64,000 nucleotides of DNA from Bacteroides pyogenes DSM 20611 = JCM 6294 (GCF_000428105.1 NZ_KE386625.1:2951-66950), one strand, 5' to 3'. Counted from the first letter of the stretch, positions 19,635 through 31,276 are shown. A program made the numbers and translations. The notes: generated from the sequence alone by a model not told the origin.

Positions 19635-20978
19635 TTAACGTTCCTTGATAGGCACATAATTTTCCTCTTCAAGCACATTCTTATAAGCCGGACGAATAAT
19701 CCGTTTCCCTTCAAAGGTCAACTCCTCATTGCGATGCGCACACCAACCTACGATACGTGCCATAGCAAACAAAGGGGTGAAAATTTCCTGCGGGAGTCCA
19801 ATCAATTCATAAACAAAGCCTGAATAAAAGTCGACATTGCTCGAAACGGTTTTTCCGTTATTCTTAATGCGTCCGAACGTAGCGATTGCACGCTCTTCCA
19901 GCAATTCGAGAAAAGCGAACTCACGCTCTTTGCCTTTTTCGCGAGCCAGCTCACGCGCTAATTCTTTCAACAAAAGAGCGCGCGGATCGGAAATAGTGTA
20001 AACCGCATGCCCGATGCCGTAAATCAAACCGCTTTTATTGTACACCTCTTTATTAAGCATGCGGGTGAAGTAAGCATCAATTTCTTTCTCATTCGTCCAG
20101 TCTTTGATATTCTTTTGTAAATGATGGAACATATCTGCTACCTGAATATTGGCTCCACCATGGAGAGGCCCTTTCAACGAACCTATACCTGCGGCAATAG
20201 CCGAATAAGTATCCGTTCCCGTAGACGAAGTCACACGGACTGTGAACGTAGAGTTATTACCTCCTCCATGCTCCGCTTGAAGAATAAGCAGTAAATCGAG
20301 TGTACGGGCATCCAATTCCGTAAAATCTTTTTTGAGCATATATAAGAAATTCTCTGCAATGGAAAGCTTTTCGCGCGGATGACGGATATGCAAAGACCTC
20401 CCCAACGTAGCGTGACGAAGCATGTTGAAAGCATAAGCAATAATGGTAGGGAATTTCGAAATAAGTTCGATACTCTGCCTCATCAGGTTATCGCGCGAAG
20501 TATCATCGGCATCAGGATCGAAGCGATACATTTCGAGTACGCTTCGCGCAAGAATGTTCATGATGTTATTCCCTTCCAATTCAATAATATTCATTTTTGT
20601 TTTTTGCTCCAACGGCATATTTTCGTTGATCAATTCACTGAACGACGATAGTTCTTCTTTATCCGGCAATCGGCCCGAGAGGAGAAGATAAGCCACCTCC
20701 TCGAAACCGAAACGTTTTTCCTTCAACACGGCATGCGCAATATCTTCCACATCGTAGCCGCGATAAAACAACTTACCCGGGATGGGCTTCAATCCGCCGC
20801 CGGGAACACGCTCATATCCCACTACATTCCCGATTTTGGTCAAACCAACCAATACACCCGTACCGTCTTCATTGCGCAATCCCCGCTTCACATCGAATTT
20901 AGAGAACAGTTCATTATCGATGCGCGCAGCTTCTTTCATCTCTTCGGAAAGCTTATAAATAAGATATTCTTTTTTCAT
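19635..20978 (-). CDS. gltA: citrate synthase
   Basis: Condenses acetyl-CoA and oxaloacetate. The 447-residue protein is of the longer bacterial form. Catalytic regions are AEHGGGNNSTFTVRV (His, about residue 236), GPLHGGANIQV (about 270) and GIGHAVYTISDPRA (about 320). It lies last in the minus-strand set acn-icd-gltA, 24 bases after icd. These three steps lead to 2-oxoglutarate and so to glutamate. Confidence 0.94.
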   Translation of the reverse strand: MKKEYLIYKLSEEMKEAARIDNELFSKFDVKRGLRNEDGTGVLVGLTKIGNVVGYERVPGGGLKPIPGKLFYRGYDVEDIAHAVLKEKRFGFEEVAYLLLSGRLPDKEELSSFSELINENMPLEQKTKMNIIELEGNNIMNILARSVLEMYRFDPDADDTSRDNLMRQSIELISKFPTIIAYAFNMLRHATLGRSLHIRHPREKLSIAENFLYMLKKDFTELDARTLDLLLILQAEHGGGNNSTFTVRVTSSTGTDTYSAIAAGIGSLKGPLHGGANIQVADMFHHLQKNIKDWTNEKEIDAYFTRMLNKEVYNKSGLIYGIGHAVYTISDPRALLLKELARELAREKGKEREFAFLELLEERAIATFGRIKNNGKTVSSNVDFYSGFVYELIGLPQEIFTPLFAMARIVGWCAHRNEELTFEGKRIIRPAYKNVLEEENYVPIKER

Positions 20979-21002
20979 ATTTCTGTGTTTTTATGGTTAT
21001 TA

Positions 21003-22205
21003 CTATTGTTCGATTCTTCCTACAATCTCTTCTGTAAAGACAGAAGTAGAGAGCGAAACTCCTCCCGTCATAAAGCGAGCCAGATCGTGTGTGGCACGAG
21101 CATTGAGAAAACTTTGCTCCAAGGCATGCTCGATAAGCGCTGCCGCTTCTTTCCATCCCATATATTCGAGCATCATCACAGCCGAAAGAATGATGGAACA
21201 AGGATTGACCACATTTTTCCCCGCAATGTTGGGAGCTGTACCATGAGTAGCTTCAAAGATAGCATGCCCCGACCGATAGTTGATATTGGCTCCGGGAGCT
21301 ATGCCGATTCCGCCTACCATTGCCGCCAACTGGTCGGACACATAGTCACCGTTAAGATTTAATGTGGCTACAACCGAGTATTCTTCCGGAGTCAGCAAGG
21401 TATTTTGCAGAAATGCGTCGGCAATACAATCTTTCACCACCAATCGCCCGTCAGCCAAAGCCTCCGAGAACTCATTCTTCGCAAGTTCATATCCCCATTT
21501 CTTAAATCCTCCTTCCGTATACTTCATGATGTTCCCCTTATGCACCAAAGTAACCGAAGGCAAATGATTGTCGAGCGCATATTGGCAAGCGGCGCGCACC
21601 AGACGTCCGGTTCCTTCTTTCGAAACAGGCTTTACCCCGAAAGAAGAAGTTTCGGGAAAGCGGACTTTCGTAACTTTCATCTCCTCTTTAAGAAAACGAT
21701 AAAATTTTTCCGCTTCGGGCGTACCGGCCTCCCACTCGATGCCGGCATAAATATCTTCCGTATTTTCACGGAAGACACACATATTCACTTTCTCCGGAAA
21801 CTTCACCGGTGACTGCACCCCCTGATACCAACGAACAGGGCGAAGGCAAACATACAAATCGAGTGTCTGCCGCAAAGCCACATTCAACGAACGGATACCG
21901 CCCCCCACAGGCGTAGTAAGCGGTCCCTTGATACCCACGAGATATTCACGAAACACCTCCATCGTCTCATCCGGCAACCATGATCCGGTAAGATTGAAAG
22001 CCTTCTCGCCTGCCAATACCTCTTTCCATTCAATCCTTCGTCTGCCTCCATAGGCTTTCCGCACTGCCGCATTGACCACCGCCTGCATCGAAGGGGTAAC
22101 TTCCGCTCCTACTCCATCTCCCGTAATAAAAGGAATAACAGGCACATCGGGCACCGTCAACGTGCCATCCGTTTGCATCTTTATCTTATTCATATTATCT
22201 TGCAT
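21003..22205 (-). CDS. icd: isocitrate dehydrogenase (probably NADP-dependent)
   Basis: Oxidises isocitrate to 2-oxoglutarate. The 400-residue sequence follows the E. coli Icd plan: [28 protein letters not shown] (substrate Ser and Args), [47 protein letters not shown] and [15 protein letters not shown]. The last points to NADP use, by analogy. The first ATG (22205) overlaps the end of acn by 11 bases; a second at 22193 lies directly after the acn stop and is equally plausible. Confidence 0.93.
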   Translation of the reverse strand: MQDNMNKIKMQTDGTLTVPDVPVIPFITGDGVGAEVTPSMQAVVNAAVRKAYGGRRRIEWKEVLAGEKAFNLTGSWLPDETMEVFREYLVGIKGPLTTPVGGGIRSLNVALRQTLDLYVCLRPVRWYQGVQSPVKFPEKVNMCVFRENTEDIYAGIEWEAGTPEAEKFYRFLKEEMKVTKVRFPETSSFGVKPVSKEGTGRLVRAACQYALDNHLPSVTLVHKGNIMKYTEGGFKKWGYELAKNEFSEALADGRLVVKDCIADAFLQNTLLTPEEYSVVATLNLNGDYVSDQLAAMVGGIGIAPGANINYRSGHAIFEATHGTAPNIAGKNVVNPCSIILSAVMMLEYMGWKEAAALIEHALEQSFLNARATHDLARFMTGGVSLSTSVFTEEIVGRIEQ

Positions 22206-24438
22206 TTAAAGCAGATCCGGCACGGAACCAGACTATCTGCTGTTCGTTATACGTATGTTGTGCCTCAAAGCTCTCCGTACTTCCATCTGCGTGGTGAAGA
22301 ACCACCTTTACATTCCGTCCGGGTTCAAAGTTTCTCAAGCCTTCTATAGAGATAAGATCGCGTTCCTGAATTTTATTATAATCCGATTTATCGGTAAACG
22401 TAAGCGCCAACATTCCCTGCTTCTTTAAATTCGTCTCATGAATACGGGCAAAACTCTTTGCCAATATGACGCGCACATTCAAGAAGCGCGGCTCCATGGC
22501 AGCATGCTCTCTGCTCGACCCCTCTCCATAGTTTTCTTCTGCCACCACTATAGAGGGCAAACCTGCCGCTTTGTATTCTTTGGCAACTCCGGAAACAGAC
22601 CCATAGCTGTTTTTCAGTCGATTCCACACACAATTCGTTTCACCGTTGAAAGCATTGACCGCCCCCATCAGCATATTATCGGAGATATTCTCCAAATGCC
22701 CGCGAAAACGAAGCCACGGACCCGCCATAGAAATATGATCCGTAGTGCACTTACCCTGTACTTTAATTAACAAAGGCATATGGAGCAAGTCTTTCCCATC
22801 CCATGCGGAAAAAGGAGCCAACAATTGCAACCGTTGCGAATCGGGATTTACAGAGATTTCACTCCGCACGCCACTCGGAGCAATGTATCCGTCATCTCCC
22901 GAAGCGAAACCTTTCAAAGGAAGTTCTTCACCCGATGGCTCAGCCAGTTTTACCTCTACACCGTCTTTATTCACCAACGAATCTTTTAACGGATTAAAGC
23001 AAAGATCGCCGGCAATAGTCAGCGCCATCGTCAGTTCCGGCGAGGCAACAAACGCATGCGTATTGGGATTGCCGTCCGCACGCTTGGCAAAATTACGGTT
23101 GAAAGACGTAACAATTGAATTCTTCCGTTCCGGATCATCGGTATGTCTTTTCCACTGTCCGATACAAGGGCCACAGGCATTTGCCATAATAATCGCCCCT
23201 ATCTGTTTAAAAGCATCTATCATACCGTCTCTATCGGCTGTTGCGCGAATTTGTTCCGAACCCGGATTAATGATTAGCTGCGAAGCGACCTCCAGCTTCT
23301 TTTCAGCCACCTGACGCGCCAAAGAAGCGGCACGGCTCAAATCTTGATAGGAAGAATTGGTGCACGACCCGATCAGTCCGACTTCCATTTTACGCGGATA
23401 GCCGTTTGCCAATACCTTCGCGGCAAATTCGGAGATAGGCGTAGCGGCATCGGGCGTAAAAGGTCCGTTGATGTAAGGCTCCAACTCCGACAGATTAATT
23501 TCAATCACCCTGTCGTAATATTTTTCCGGTTGCGCCGTCACTTCTTCGTCGGCGCAAAGGTCTCCGGCTACCGCCGCTGCCCAATCGGCCACCGGTTCTC
23601 TTCCGGTAGCTTTCAGATAAGCAGCCATCCGTTCATCATAAGGGAATAAGGAGGTAGTGGCTCCAACCTCTGCCCCCATGTTGCAAATCGTCGCTTTTCC
23701 GGTAGCGGAAAGAGCCGCGGTACCCGGTCCGAAATATTCGATAATGGCATTTGTACCTCCCTTCACCGTGAGAATACCCGCCAATTTTAATATTACATCT
23801 TTAGGAGATGCCCATCCGCTCAAAGTGCCCGTGAGACGAACCCCGATGATACGCGGCATTTTGAGCTCCCACTCCATACCGGTCATCACATCCACCGCAT
23901 CTGCTCCGCCTACTCCGATGGCGACCATTCCCAACCCGCCGGCATTAGGAGTATGGGAGTCTGTACCCACCATCATTCCTCCGGGAAACGCATAATTCTC
24001 GAGCACTACCTGATGAATAATGCCTGCGCCGGGTTTCCAGAAACCGATATCGTATCGGGAAGAAACGTCGCGAAGGAAGTCGTACACCTCTTCGTTTGTC
24101 CGGGTAGCCGTAGAGATATCTTCTCTGGCCCCCTTATACGCCTGTATCAGATGATCGCAGTGCACGGTGGAGGGAACGGCTACTTTCTCTTTTCCCGCAT
24201 TCATGAATTGCAGCAAAGCCATCTGCGCCGTTGCGTCCTGCATAGCCACACGATCAGGACGGAAGTTCACGTAATCTTTTCCCCGACAAAAGTTTTCCAA
24301 TTGTTTTTCATCATACAGATGAACGTACAGAATTTTTTCAGCCAGTGTTAAAGGTCGTCGCAATACAGTTCTCACCCGCTCTATCTTACTTTGATAAGTA
24401 TTGTAGAACGCCTCTAACATGTTTAAATCATAGATCAT
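22195..24438 (-). CDS. acn: aconitate hydratase
   Basis: Interconverts citrate and isocitrate on a 4Fe-4S cluster. At 747 residues it is of the mitochondrial-like short type. Cluster cysteines are in [12 protein letters not shown] and [30 protein letters not shown] is the substrate loop; [16 protein letters not shown] lies in the swivel domain. It opens the acn-icd-gltA operon. No convincing -7 box was found in the 80 bases upstream. Confidence 0.95.
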   Translation of the reverse strand: MIYDLNMLEAFYNTYQSKIERVRTVLRRPLTLAEKILYVHLYDEKQLENFCRGKDYVNFRPDRVAMQDATAQMALLQFMNAGKEKVAVPSTVHCDHLIQAYKGAREDISTATRTNEEVYDFLRDVSSRYDIGFWKPGAGIIHQVVLENYAFPGGMMVGTDSHTPNAGGLGMVAIGVGGADAVDVMTGMEWELKMPRIIGVRLTGTLSGWASPKDVILKLAGILTVKGGTNAIIEYFGPGTAALSATGKATICNMGAEVGATTSLFPYDERMAAYLKATGREPVADWAAAVAGDLCADEEVTAQPEKYYDRVIEINLSELEPYINGPFTPDAATPISEFAAKVLANGYPRKMEVGLIGSCTNSSYQDLSRAASLARQVAEKKLEVASQLIINPGSEQIRATADRDGMIDAFKQIGAIIMANACGPCIGQWKRHTDDPERKNSIVTSFNRNFAKRADGNPNTHAFVASPELTMALTIAGDLCFNPLKDSLVNKDGVEVKLAEPSGEELPLKGFASGDDGYIAPSGVRSEISVNPDSQRLQLLAPFSAWDGKDLLHMPLLIKVQGKCTTDHISMAGPWLRFRGHLENISDNMLMGAVNAFNGETNCVWNRLKNSYGSVSGVAKEYKAAGLPSIVVAEENYGEGSSREHAAMEPRFLNVRVILAKSFARIHETNLKKQGMLALTFTDKSDYNKIQERDLISIEGLRNFEPGRNVKVVLHHADGSTESFEAQHTYNEQQIVWFRAGSALNAR

Positions 24439-24719
24439 AATCGTATTACATTTTAAGTATAACTAACTATTAGACAAACGAACGAAAAGCTTTGAATGTT
24501 TAACAAATCAAAATGTTTATTCCGGAGCAAAAGAAGATTTATTGGCTTTCCGCCATGAACAGCAGGCATCCGGGAAGTTGCCATCGGTCCTATCGACGGC
24601 TGATGGAGTTTATCGAACAGGCAGGTCAGATGAAAGATGGAGCGATCGGGCATGCTTCTCCTCGCCACCCCGAAATAATGTCCGTTCCCCCTTTTTTGAG
24701 TAGACATAAGTCGCGGAAA

Positions 24720-24805
24720 AAACAGAGCCTCCGACGCAAGCAAACAGAGCCTCTAACACAAACAAACAGAGCCTCTGATCTGTCCGATCAGAGGCTCTGT
24801 TTGTT
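24720..24805. repeat. three 22-bp units ending in a 20-bp hairpin, family B
   Basis: Units start at 24720, 24742 and 24764, each beginning AAACAGAGCCTC; the core CAGAG-C-CTCTG is palindromic. The last unit pairs with the sequence after it: 24761-24780 and 24786-24805 form a perfect 20-bp stem with a 5-base loop and T-rich flanks. It can act as a terminator for minus-strand ilvC transcripts. The rest of the 24439-25111 gap holds no gene that I can support. Confidence 0.88.
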
Positions 24806-25111
24806 TCTTAGGCACACGGTCTTTCGTCTACACAAGGCTCTTATAAGCATACTTTCGTGAAAAGCTCCGACAATACAATCGGTTATAAGGTCCGTTTTCT
24901 CATCAACCTTAAACCATGTATATCGATTCATATAGACATGGTACACCGCAATGTGAGCCCCACTTCGCCATTAGCCTTAAACTTTGCCGAATGGGTAACG
25001 AGAGCGGATTGTTCCCCAAGCATCTCGGTTATTCCCCGCCAACGCATCGGGTATCCGTCGCCAATATAACGGTCAAAAAACGTTATCGTACAAGTATGCC
25101 TATTCCCCGAA

Positions 25112-26158
25112 TCAGTTATTCTCGGGACGAAGTTTGCGAACGGTGACAGCCGTCTGCCACATCTCGCTTTCTCTCAGTTGGCGCAGCTCTTCGTTCAACT
25201 TGCTGCGATAATCGGGTTGCGAATTGCTGTCGATAGAGATTTGCGCTTCGTTGCCGCTCTTCACGCTTTCGTACAATCTCTGCATCACAGGCTTGATAGC
25301 GTCGTGAAACGGTCCCATCCAGTCGAGCGCTCCCCGTTGTGCGGTAGTGGAGCAGTTGGCATACATCCAGTCCATGCCATTCTTTGCGAACAGCGGCATC
25401 AGCGACTGGGTCAGCTCTTCCACTGTTTCGTTGAAAGCTTCGGAAGGAGTATGTCCGTTTTCACGAAGAACTTCATACTGAGCCAACAGAAGTCCTTGAA
25501 TAGCCCCCATCAATGAGCCTCTCTCACCCGTCAGATCAGAGTACACTTCGCGTTTGAACGTCGTTTCGAACAGATAGCCCGAGCCTACGCCGATACCCAA
25601 AGCTATCACGCGGTCGTATGCGCGTCCCGTGGCGTCTTGGAAGATAGCGTAAGAAGAGTTCAGCCCCCGCCCTTCGAGAAACATCGTACGCAATGATGTG
25701 CCCGAACCTTTGGGGGCAACCAGAATCACATCCACATCCGCAGGAGGAACAATTCCGGTACGTTCCTTGTAAGTAATACCGAAGCCATGAGAGAAGTATA
25801 AAGCTTTGCCTGCCGTCAGATGTTTCTTCACCGTAGGCCATACTTCAATCTGGGCGGCGTCTGAAAGCAGATACTGAATGATTGTACCGCGCCGGCAAGC
25901 TTCTTCGATATCAAACAACGTTTCTCCGGGCACCCAGCCGTCGGCTACGGCTTTTTCCCAAGTCTTGCCTCCCTTGCGCTGCCCTACAATCACATTGAAG
26001 CCGTTATCACGCAAGTTGAGCGACTGTCCCGGCCCCTGCACTCCATACCCAATTACGGCTATCGTCTCATTCTTCAACACCTCCCGCGCCTTTTCCAAAG
26101 GAAACTCCTCGCGGGTTACTACGTTCTCCATCACTCCTCCAAAATTCATTTGTGCCAT
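25112..26158 (-). CDS. ilvC: ketol-acid reductoisomerase
   Basis: Second common step of isoleucine and valine synthesis. The 348 residues contain the NADPH fold IAVIGYGVQGPGQSLNLRDNG (quoted from IGYGVQGPGQ), FSHGFGITY, VILVAPKGSGTS, and the Mg-binding helices DLTGERGSLMGAIQG and AFNETVEEL. It is the last gene of the ilv operon. A gap of 26 bases separates it from the thioesterase gene upstream. Confidence 0.95.
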   Translation of the reverse strand: MAQMNFGGVMENVVTREEFPLEKAREVLKNETIAVIGYGVQGPGQSLNLRDNGFNVIVGQRKGGKTWEKAVADGWVPGETLFDIEEACRRGTIIQYLLSDAAQIEVWPTVKKHLTAGKALYFSHGFGITYKERTGIVPPADVDVILVAPKGSGTSLRTMFLEGRGLNSSYAIFQDATGRAYDRVIALGIGVGSGYLFETTFKREVYSDLTGERGSLMGAIQGLLLAQYEVLRENGHTPSEAFNETVEELTQSLMPLFAKNGMDWMYANCSTTAQRGALDWMGPFHDAIKPVMQRLYESVKSGNEAQISIDSNSQPDYRSKLNEELRQLRESEMWQTAVTVRKLRPENN

Positions 26159-26184
26159 TTTCTTTTCAATTTTCCGTTATTATT

Positions 26185-26934
26185 TTATTTATCTGCAAAT
26201 ATCACTTTCGAACGGCAAAGAACCTCTTCACCGTTCTTTCTTACCTCAATATGGTATTCATCTTCCGAAGCCTCATCGCAGAAGAACGAAAGCTTGTCTC
26301 CGTAATACCCTTCGGCAACATACGCCATCTCAAAGCGGCGGATGCGTTTCTCCCGGTAAAGCTCGATCGGGAACAAGTCCAGAATGTGCTCAATGTAGCG
26401 AATGCTGTTCACATGTCCGTTGATATCGATGTCGCTATATTTCGCTGTCAACACTGCCTGCGGCTCTTTGGCAGCAACCTTAATGCGCGAAGGCTTCTCT
26501 ATCGGACAAGGCTCATCGCATACATAATCCATGATGCTCCCCTCATGAAGAGTCAGCAAATCGGCCGGTTTACGCGTATTCAAGCTAATCATCGCCCACA
26601 CGGAACGCGCGTATCCTATTTTCCTGCCTTCTTTATCGACAATGGCAAAATTGCGGTCGGTAAACAAGCGGTAGACGTTTTCCACCCACGTTTGGATAGA
26701 GAAATCTTCGTATTGGCAGGGCATCTCATCCAACTCTATAGCCAAACGCGAAAGCACCCAGGTATAATTCTCTTCGTTCAGTGTGGCGATTCCGAATCCG
26801 CGTTCGGTGGCATGAAAGCCGGCGCAATTAAGCAAGTGATTTCCCAGCACTCCCATAGTCAGCTCTCCGTTAAAGTCGACATGAAAAGGTTCGGCTACAA
26901 AATGATAACTCCCAATTTTATTCTCTCGATTCAT
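26185..26934 (-). CDS. acyl-ACP thioesterase family protein
   Basis: A 249-residue double hotdog protein of the FatA/FatB-like family, which releases fatty acids from acyl carrier protein. The second hotdog keeps the family active-site run DIDINGHVNSIRYIEH (Asp, Asn, His). The first has SIQTWVENVYRLFTDRNFAI. It is embedded in the ilv operon between ilvN and ilvC, 120 bases after ilvN. Why is not obvious; the branched-chain keto acids made here prime branched fatty acids, so a link to membrane composition is a reasonable guess. Confidence 0.88.
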   Translation of the reverse strand: MNRENKIGSYHFVAEPFHVDFNGELTMGVLGNHLLNCAGFHATERGFGIATLNEENYTWVLSRLAIELDEMPCQYEDFSIQTWVENVYRLFTDRNFAIVDKEGRKIGYARSVWAMISLNTRKPADLLTLHEGSIMDYVCDEPCPIEKPSRIKVAAKEPQAVLTAKYSDIDINGHVNSIRYIEHILDLFPIELYREKRIRRFEMAYVAEGYYGDKLSFFCDEASEDEYHIEVRKNGEEVLCRSKVIFADK

Positions 26935-27054
26935 TTTATTTCAATTAATATTTAAAAACTGCTTCAATATTCTTCCTATGCAAAGCCTGTGTTATTAAAA
27001 AACTGGCTTTTCTTGATCAAACAAAGAGGTCCACTGAGAAAAATCCTCTCCTTT

Positions 27055-27615
27055 CTAAGAACAGGCAACCGGAAACTGCCTTCTGGCTTCCCGCGCCTCC
27101 AAAAACTCGTTTACCCGTTCGAAACAGCTTGTCGTGATAGCCACACGGCCGGAACGTACGAACTGCAAGACGCAATTCAACTCTTTCAACTCCTCATAAA
27201 GAGCCGTTATATCTTCACTCTTTCCGTTCTTTTCCACAACGGAAAACGTCGGGTTCACCTCCACAATGCGCGCATTGTATTGCCTGATAACTTTCGACGC
27301 CTCCGGATTCTCCTGAAAAGCAGGAGTAGCTACCTTATATAACGCTATCTCGTGCGAATAAATTTCATCCTCCGTAAAAAAGTGGGCCTGAATGACATCG
27401 ATCTTCTTTTCAATCTGCTTCGCCACTTTTTCAATCGTATCTTTATCGGTCCAAGCCGTAATGGTATATTTGTGTACTCCTTTAATAGACGAGGCCGAAA
27501 CATTCAGACTCTCTATATTGATTTGGCGACGGGTAAACACCGCAGTCACCTGATTCAGCAATCCGGCAAAATTCTCGGAATGAACAATAATGGTATATAA
27601 TGTTTTCTCATTCAT
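27055..27615 (-). CDS. ilvN: acetolactate synthase small (regulatory) subunit
   Basis: Regulatory partner of IlvB that confers valine feedback control. The 186 residues start with an ACT domain (YTIIVHSENFAGLLNQVTAV, residues 7-26; INIESLNVSAS), followed by the C-terminal small-subunit domain (about 80-160). It begins 27 bases downstream of ilvB, in the usual order. Confidence 0.93.
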   Translation of the reverse strand: MNEKTLYTIIVHSENFAGLLNQVTAVFTRRQINIESLNVSASSIKGVHKYTITAWTDKDTIEKVAKQIEKKIDVIQAHFFTEDEIYSHEIALYKVATPAFQENPEASKVIRQYNARIVEVNPTFSVVEKNGKSEDITALYEELKELNCVLQFVRSGRVAITTSCFERVNEFLEAREARRQFPVACS

Positions 27616-27642
27616 AACTCACTCATTTATCGATTCACATGC

Positions 27643-29337
27643 TTAACACTCCAGCAACATCTGGTTCACCGAACCTCCCGGAGGAGTCATCGGCATAACA
27701 TTTCCCTCCTCCTGCACGCAAGCTTCAAGCAAAAACGGTCCATCTGTTGCCAGCATTTCGTCCACTGCCGCTTTCAGTTCTTCACGTGCAAACACTCTTC
27801 TGGAAGGAATGCCGTAAGCTTCCGCTATCTTCATATAATCCGGATTCTGCATCGGGGTAAAAGAATACCGCCCGTTGAAAAACATAGCCTGCCATTGGCG
27901 CACATTTCCCAAAAAGTTATTGTTCATGCAAATAATCTTCACGGGAGCTTGCTGTTCCATAATCGTACCCAGCTCTTGAATATTCATCTGAAGTCCGCCG
28001 TCGCCCATAAACGCGCACACTGTCCGATCGGGACGTCCGAAGGTTGCCCCGATGGCTGCGGGAAGACTGAAGCCCATCGTTCCCAATCCGCCCGAAGTAA
28101 CGATGCTGCGTTCTTGAGTATATTTAAAATAGCGGGCGGCCATCATCTGATTCTGTCCGACATCGGTCACCAACACTGCCCGATGGAGTGTCGCCTCGCT
28201 GACAGCCCGCACCACTTCTCCCATACTCAGCTCCTCCGAAGCCGGATACAGTTCGGGGCGAATCACCCTTTCTTCTTCCACCTGCTCATATTCCCCGAAA
28301 CTATCGATCCATTCGGCGTGTTTTTTTTTCTTCAAAAGACGGGCAACCGCCGGTAAAGTTTCTCTGCAATCTCCCAAGACAGCCACATCCGCCCGTACAT
28401 TCTTATTGATTTCTCCCGGATCGATATCGAAATGAATCACTTTCGCCTGTTTGGCATAAGTCGCCACATTACCCGTCACCCGATCATCGAAACGCATCCC
28501 GACAGCAATCAGTACGTCGCACTTATTGGTATTCATATTCGGTCCCAGATTACCGTGCATCCCCAACATTCCCTTATTAAGAGGATGCTCCGTGGGCAAG
28601 ACAGAGAGTCCGTGCAATGTACAGCCGGCAGGGAGGTCGGCTTTTTCAATAAAAGCAATAAGTTCTTTTTGGGCGTTTGCGAGTTCCACGCCCTGACCGA
28701 CCAACACAAACGGACGTTCGGCAGCGTTTATCAGCTCAGCGGCCTCTTTTACAGACGCTTCATCCGTATCGGGCACGGGTACATAGCTGCGTACAAAGTC
28801 AATTGCAACCGGCTCGTAATGAATCTTCTCCACCTGCGCATTCTTCGCGAAGTCGAGAACCACCGGACCGGGACGACCGGAACGAGCGATATAAAAAGCG
28901 CGCGCCACCGCCCATGCCACGTCTTCTGCCCGGCGAATCTGATAGCTCCATTTACTGATGGGCTGAGTAATGCCTACCAAGTCTACTTCCTGAAAAGCGT
29001 CCGTTCCCAAAAAGCCTGTCCCCACCTGACCTGCAATCACAACGAGAGGACAACTGTCTATCATGGCATCCGCAATACCTGTAATCGTATTGGTAGCGCC
29101 GGGGCCACTGGTTACCAGACACACTCCTACCTTGCCTGATACACGGGCATATCCTTGAGCCGCATGAGCAGCTCCTTGTTCATGACGAACCAAAATATGG
29201 TTCAACGCATGTCGAAAGTCGAACAAAGCATCGAAGGTAGGCATGATAGAGCCTCCCGGATAACCGAAAACAGTAGTTACCCCCTGATGCTCCAAAGAGC
29301 GCATCATCGCTTCCGCTCCTGTTATAAAGTCTTTCAT
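27643..29337 (-). CDS. ilvB: acetolactate synthase large (catalytic) subunit
   Basis: ThDP-dependent enzyme making acetolactate and acetohydroxybutyrate. The 564 residues show VFGYPGGSIMPTFDAL, the catalytic Glu in LVRHEQGAAHAAQGYARV, the FAD-binding middle domain (ALIAVGMRFDDRVTGN), and the ThDP motif FMGDGGLQMNIQELGT ending in NNN. It is the second gene of the operon, 116 bases after ilvD. Confidence 0.96.
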   Translation of the reverse strand: MKDFITGAEAMMRSLEHQGVTTVFGYPGGSIMPTFDALFDFRHALNHILVRHEQGAAHAAQGYARVSGKVGVCLVTSGPGATNTITGIADAMIDSCPLVVIAGQVGTGFLGTDAFQEVDLVGITQPISKWSYQIRRAEDVAWAVARAFYIARSGRPGPVVLDFAKNAQVEKIHYEPVAIDFVRSYVPVPDTDEASVKEAAELINAAERPFVLVGQGVELANAQKELIAFIEKADLPAGCTLHGLSVLPTEHPLNKGMLGMHGNLGPNMNTNKCDVLIAVGMRFDDRVTGNVATYAKQAKVIHFDIDPGEINKNVRADVAVLGDCRETLPAVARLLKKKKHAEWIDSFGEYEQVEEERVIRPELYPASEELSMGEVVRAVSEATLHRAVLVTDVGQNQMMAARYFKYTQERSIVTSGGLGTMGFSLPAAIGATFGRPDRTVCAFMGDGGLQMNIQELGTIMEQQAPVKIICMNNNFLGNVRQWQAMFFNGRYSFTPMQNPDYMKIAEAYGIPSRRVFAREELKAAVDEMLATDGPFLLEACVQEEGNVMPMTPPGGSVNQMLLEC

Positions 29338-29453
29338 AAGTACATTCCGAATTAATAATTAAGGTATGGAAACCGGTTCAATTTCTATAAGAAAACCAAC
29401 AGCCACGCATTCTTTATATACAATTGAAACAGCTTCTTATCTAACTCTATTCA

Positions 29454-31256
29454 CTAATCAATCAGTCTCACCGCTCCTTTATCAGCCGAACTCACCATAG
29501 CGGCATAGGCTTTTAGGCTCTTCGGCACATTCCTGTCACGAGTGACCGGAGTCATCGGACGAGCAGCCAATTCTTCCTCTGTAAGCCTTACGTTAATCTT
29601 CCGGTTTGGAATATCAATGTCAATCACATCGCCATCCACTATCTTTCCTATATTTCCCCCGGCAGCGGCCTCAGGCGAAATATGCCCGATGCTCAGACCG
29701 GAAGTCCCGCCGCTAAAACGTCCGTCGGTAATTAAAGCGCACTCTTTGCCTAAATGACGAGACTTAATATAAGAGGTAGGATAAAGCATCTCCTGCATAC
29801 CCGGCCCTCCCTTCGGACCTTCGTGTGCAATCACGACTACATCGCCGCTCACCACCTTACCCGAAAGGATGCCTTCACAAGCCGCCTCCTGCGAATCGAA
29901 CACTTTGGCGGGACCTGTAAACCGCCATATACTCTCATCAACTCCGGCAGTTTTCACCACACATCCATCCTGCGCAATGTTTCCTTTCAATATAGCCAAT
30001 CCGCCATCCTTGCTGTAAGCATGGGCTATATCTCGGATACATCCGTTAGCACGATCCGTATCCAACTCGTCGTAATAAGCGTTTTGTGAGCCGAGTATCA
30101 GATTAAATGTTTTTCCGGGGGCACTCGCATACTTTATCAATGCCTTCTGACAGACTTTCGGATTCGTCACAGCATAAGCATCAATGGCTTCTGATAATGA
30201 AAGCCCGTCTACCCGCCTTACGGAGGTATCGACCAAACCGCCTTTTGCCAATTCATTCATAATGGAAAGAACACCTCCCGCACGGTTTACATCCTGAATA
30301 TGATATTTCTGCGAGTTAGGAGCTACTTTACACAAGCAAGGAGTCTTGCGGGAAAGCAAGTCGATATCGTCCATTTTGAAGTCTACTTCTGCTTCGCGAG
30401 CAATCGCCAACAAATGGAGCACGGTATTGGTAGATCCGCCCATTGCGATATCCAGTGTCATCGCATTCAAAAAGGCCTCACGGGTAGCGATACTGCGCGG
30501 GAGCACGCTATCATCTCCCTTCTCATAATACTTCATGGCATTTTCGACAATCAGTCGGGCGGCATCTTTAAACAACTCTTTACGATTTAGGTGCGTAGCT
30601 ACAATGGTTCCATTGCCGGGGAGCGCCAAACCGATCGCTTCATTCAGACAATTCATGGAGTTGGCCGTAAACATACCCGAACAAGATCCGCATGTGGGAC
30701 AAGCATGTTGCTCGATACCTTTCACTTGTTCATCAGTCACATTCTCATCAGCCGACCGCACCATGGCATCCACCAGATCCAGTTGTTTTCCGTTCCATTC
30801 GCCTGCCTCCATCGGTCCGCCCGATACAAAAACTGTAGGAATGTTCAAACGCATGGCAGCCATCAGCATACCCGGAGTAATCTTATCGCAGTTGCTGATG
30901 CACACCATGGCATCCGCTTTATGCGCATTAACCATATATTCCACGCTATCGGCTATGATATCTCGCGAAGGAAGGGAATAGAGCATACCGTCGTGCCCCA
31001 TAGCGATACCGTCGTCGATAGCAATCGTATTAAATTCTGCTGCGAAACATCCCATACTTTCAATCTCAGTTTTCACAAACTGACCTATCTCATGGAGATG
31101 CACATGACCGGGCACAAATTGTGTGAATGAATTTACGACAGCTATAATAGGTTTTCCGATCTGCTGCCTTTTCATCCCGTTAGCCGCCCACAATGCGCGT
31201 GCTCCTGCCATTCGACGCCCTTGCGTGCTAAACGAACTACGTAACTGCTTTTTCAT
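29454..31256 (-). CDS. ilvD: dihydroxy-acid dehydratase
   Basis: Third common step of valine and isoleucine synthesis, on an Fe-S cluster. The 600-residue sequence has [16 protein letters not shown], the cluster cysteines in [32 protein letters not shown], and [12 protein letters not shown] / [14 protein letters not shown]. It is the first structural gene of the operon. Its transcript passes through the leader peptide and attenuator at 31277-31467. Confidence 0.96.
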   Translation of the reverse strand: MKKQLRSSFSTQGRRMAGARALWAANGMKRQQIGKPIIAVVNSFTQFVPGHVHLHEIGQFVKTEIESMGCFAAEFNTIAIDDGIAMGHDGMLYSLPSRDIIADSVEYMVNAHKADAMVCISNCDKITPGMLMAAMRLNIPTVFVSGGPMEAGEWNGKQLDLVDAMVRSADENVTDEQVKGIEQHACPTCGSCSGMFTANSMNCLNEAIGLALPGNGTIVATHLNRKELFKDAARLIVENAMKYYEKGDDSVLPRSIATREAFLNAMTLDIAMGGSTNTVLHLLAIAREAEVDFKMDDIDLLSRKTPCLCKVAPNSQKYHIQDVNRAGGVLSIMNELAKGGLVDTSVRRVDGLSLSEAIDAYAVTNPKVCQKALIKYASAPGKTFNLILGSQNAYYDELDTDRANGCIRDIAHAYSKDGGLAILKGNIAQDGCVVKTAGVDESIWRFTGPAKVFDSQEAACEGILSGKVVSGDVVVIAHEGPKGGPGMQEMLYPTSYIKSRHLGKECALITDGRFSGGTSGLSIGHISPEAAAGGNIGKIVDGDVIDIDIPNRKINVRLTEEELAARPMTPVTRDRNVPKSLKAYAAMVSSADKGAVRLID

Positions 31257-31276
31257 TTCAAAATATATGTTTAATG

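Noticed and set aside
20733..21362. 209-residue open frame on the plus strand
   Set aside because: Antisense to gltA and icd, crossing their boundary; no motif.
24513..24860. 115-residue open frame between acn and ilvC
   Set aside because: It reads through the 22-bp repeats and hairpin of family B, has no promoter box and no recognisable domain. I treat the gap as non-coding.
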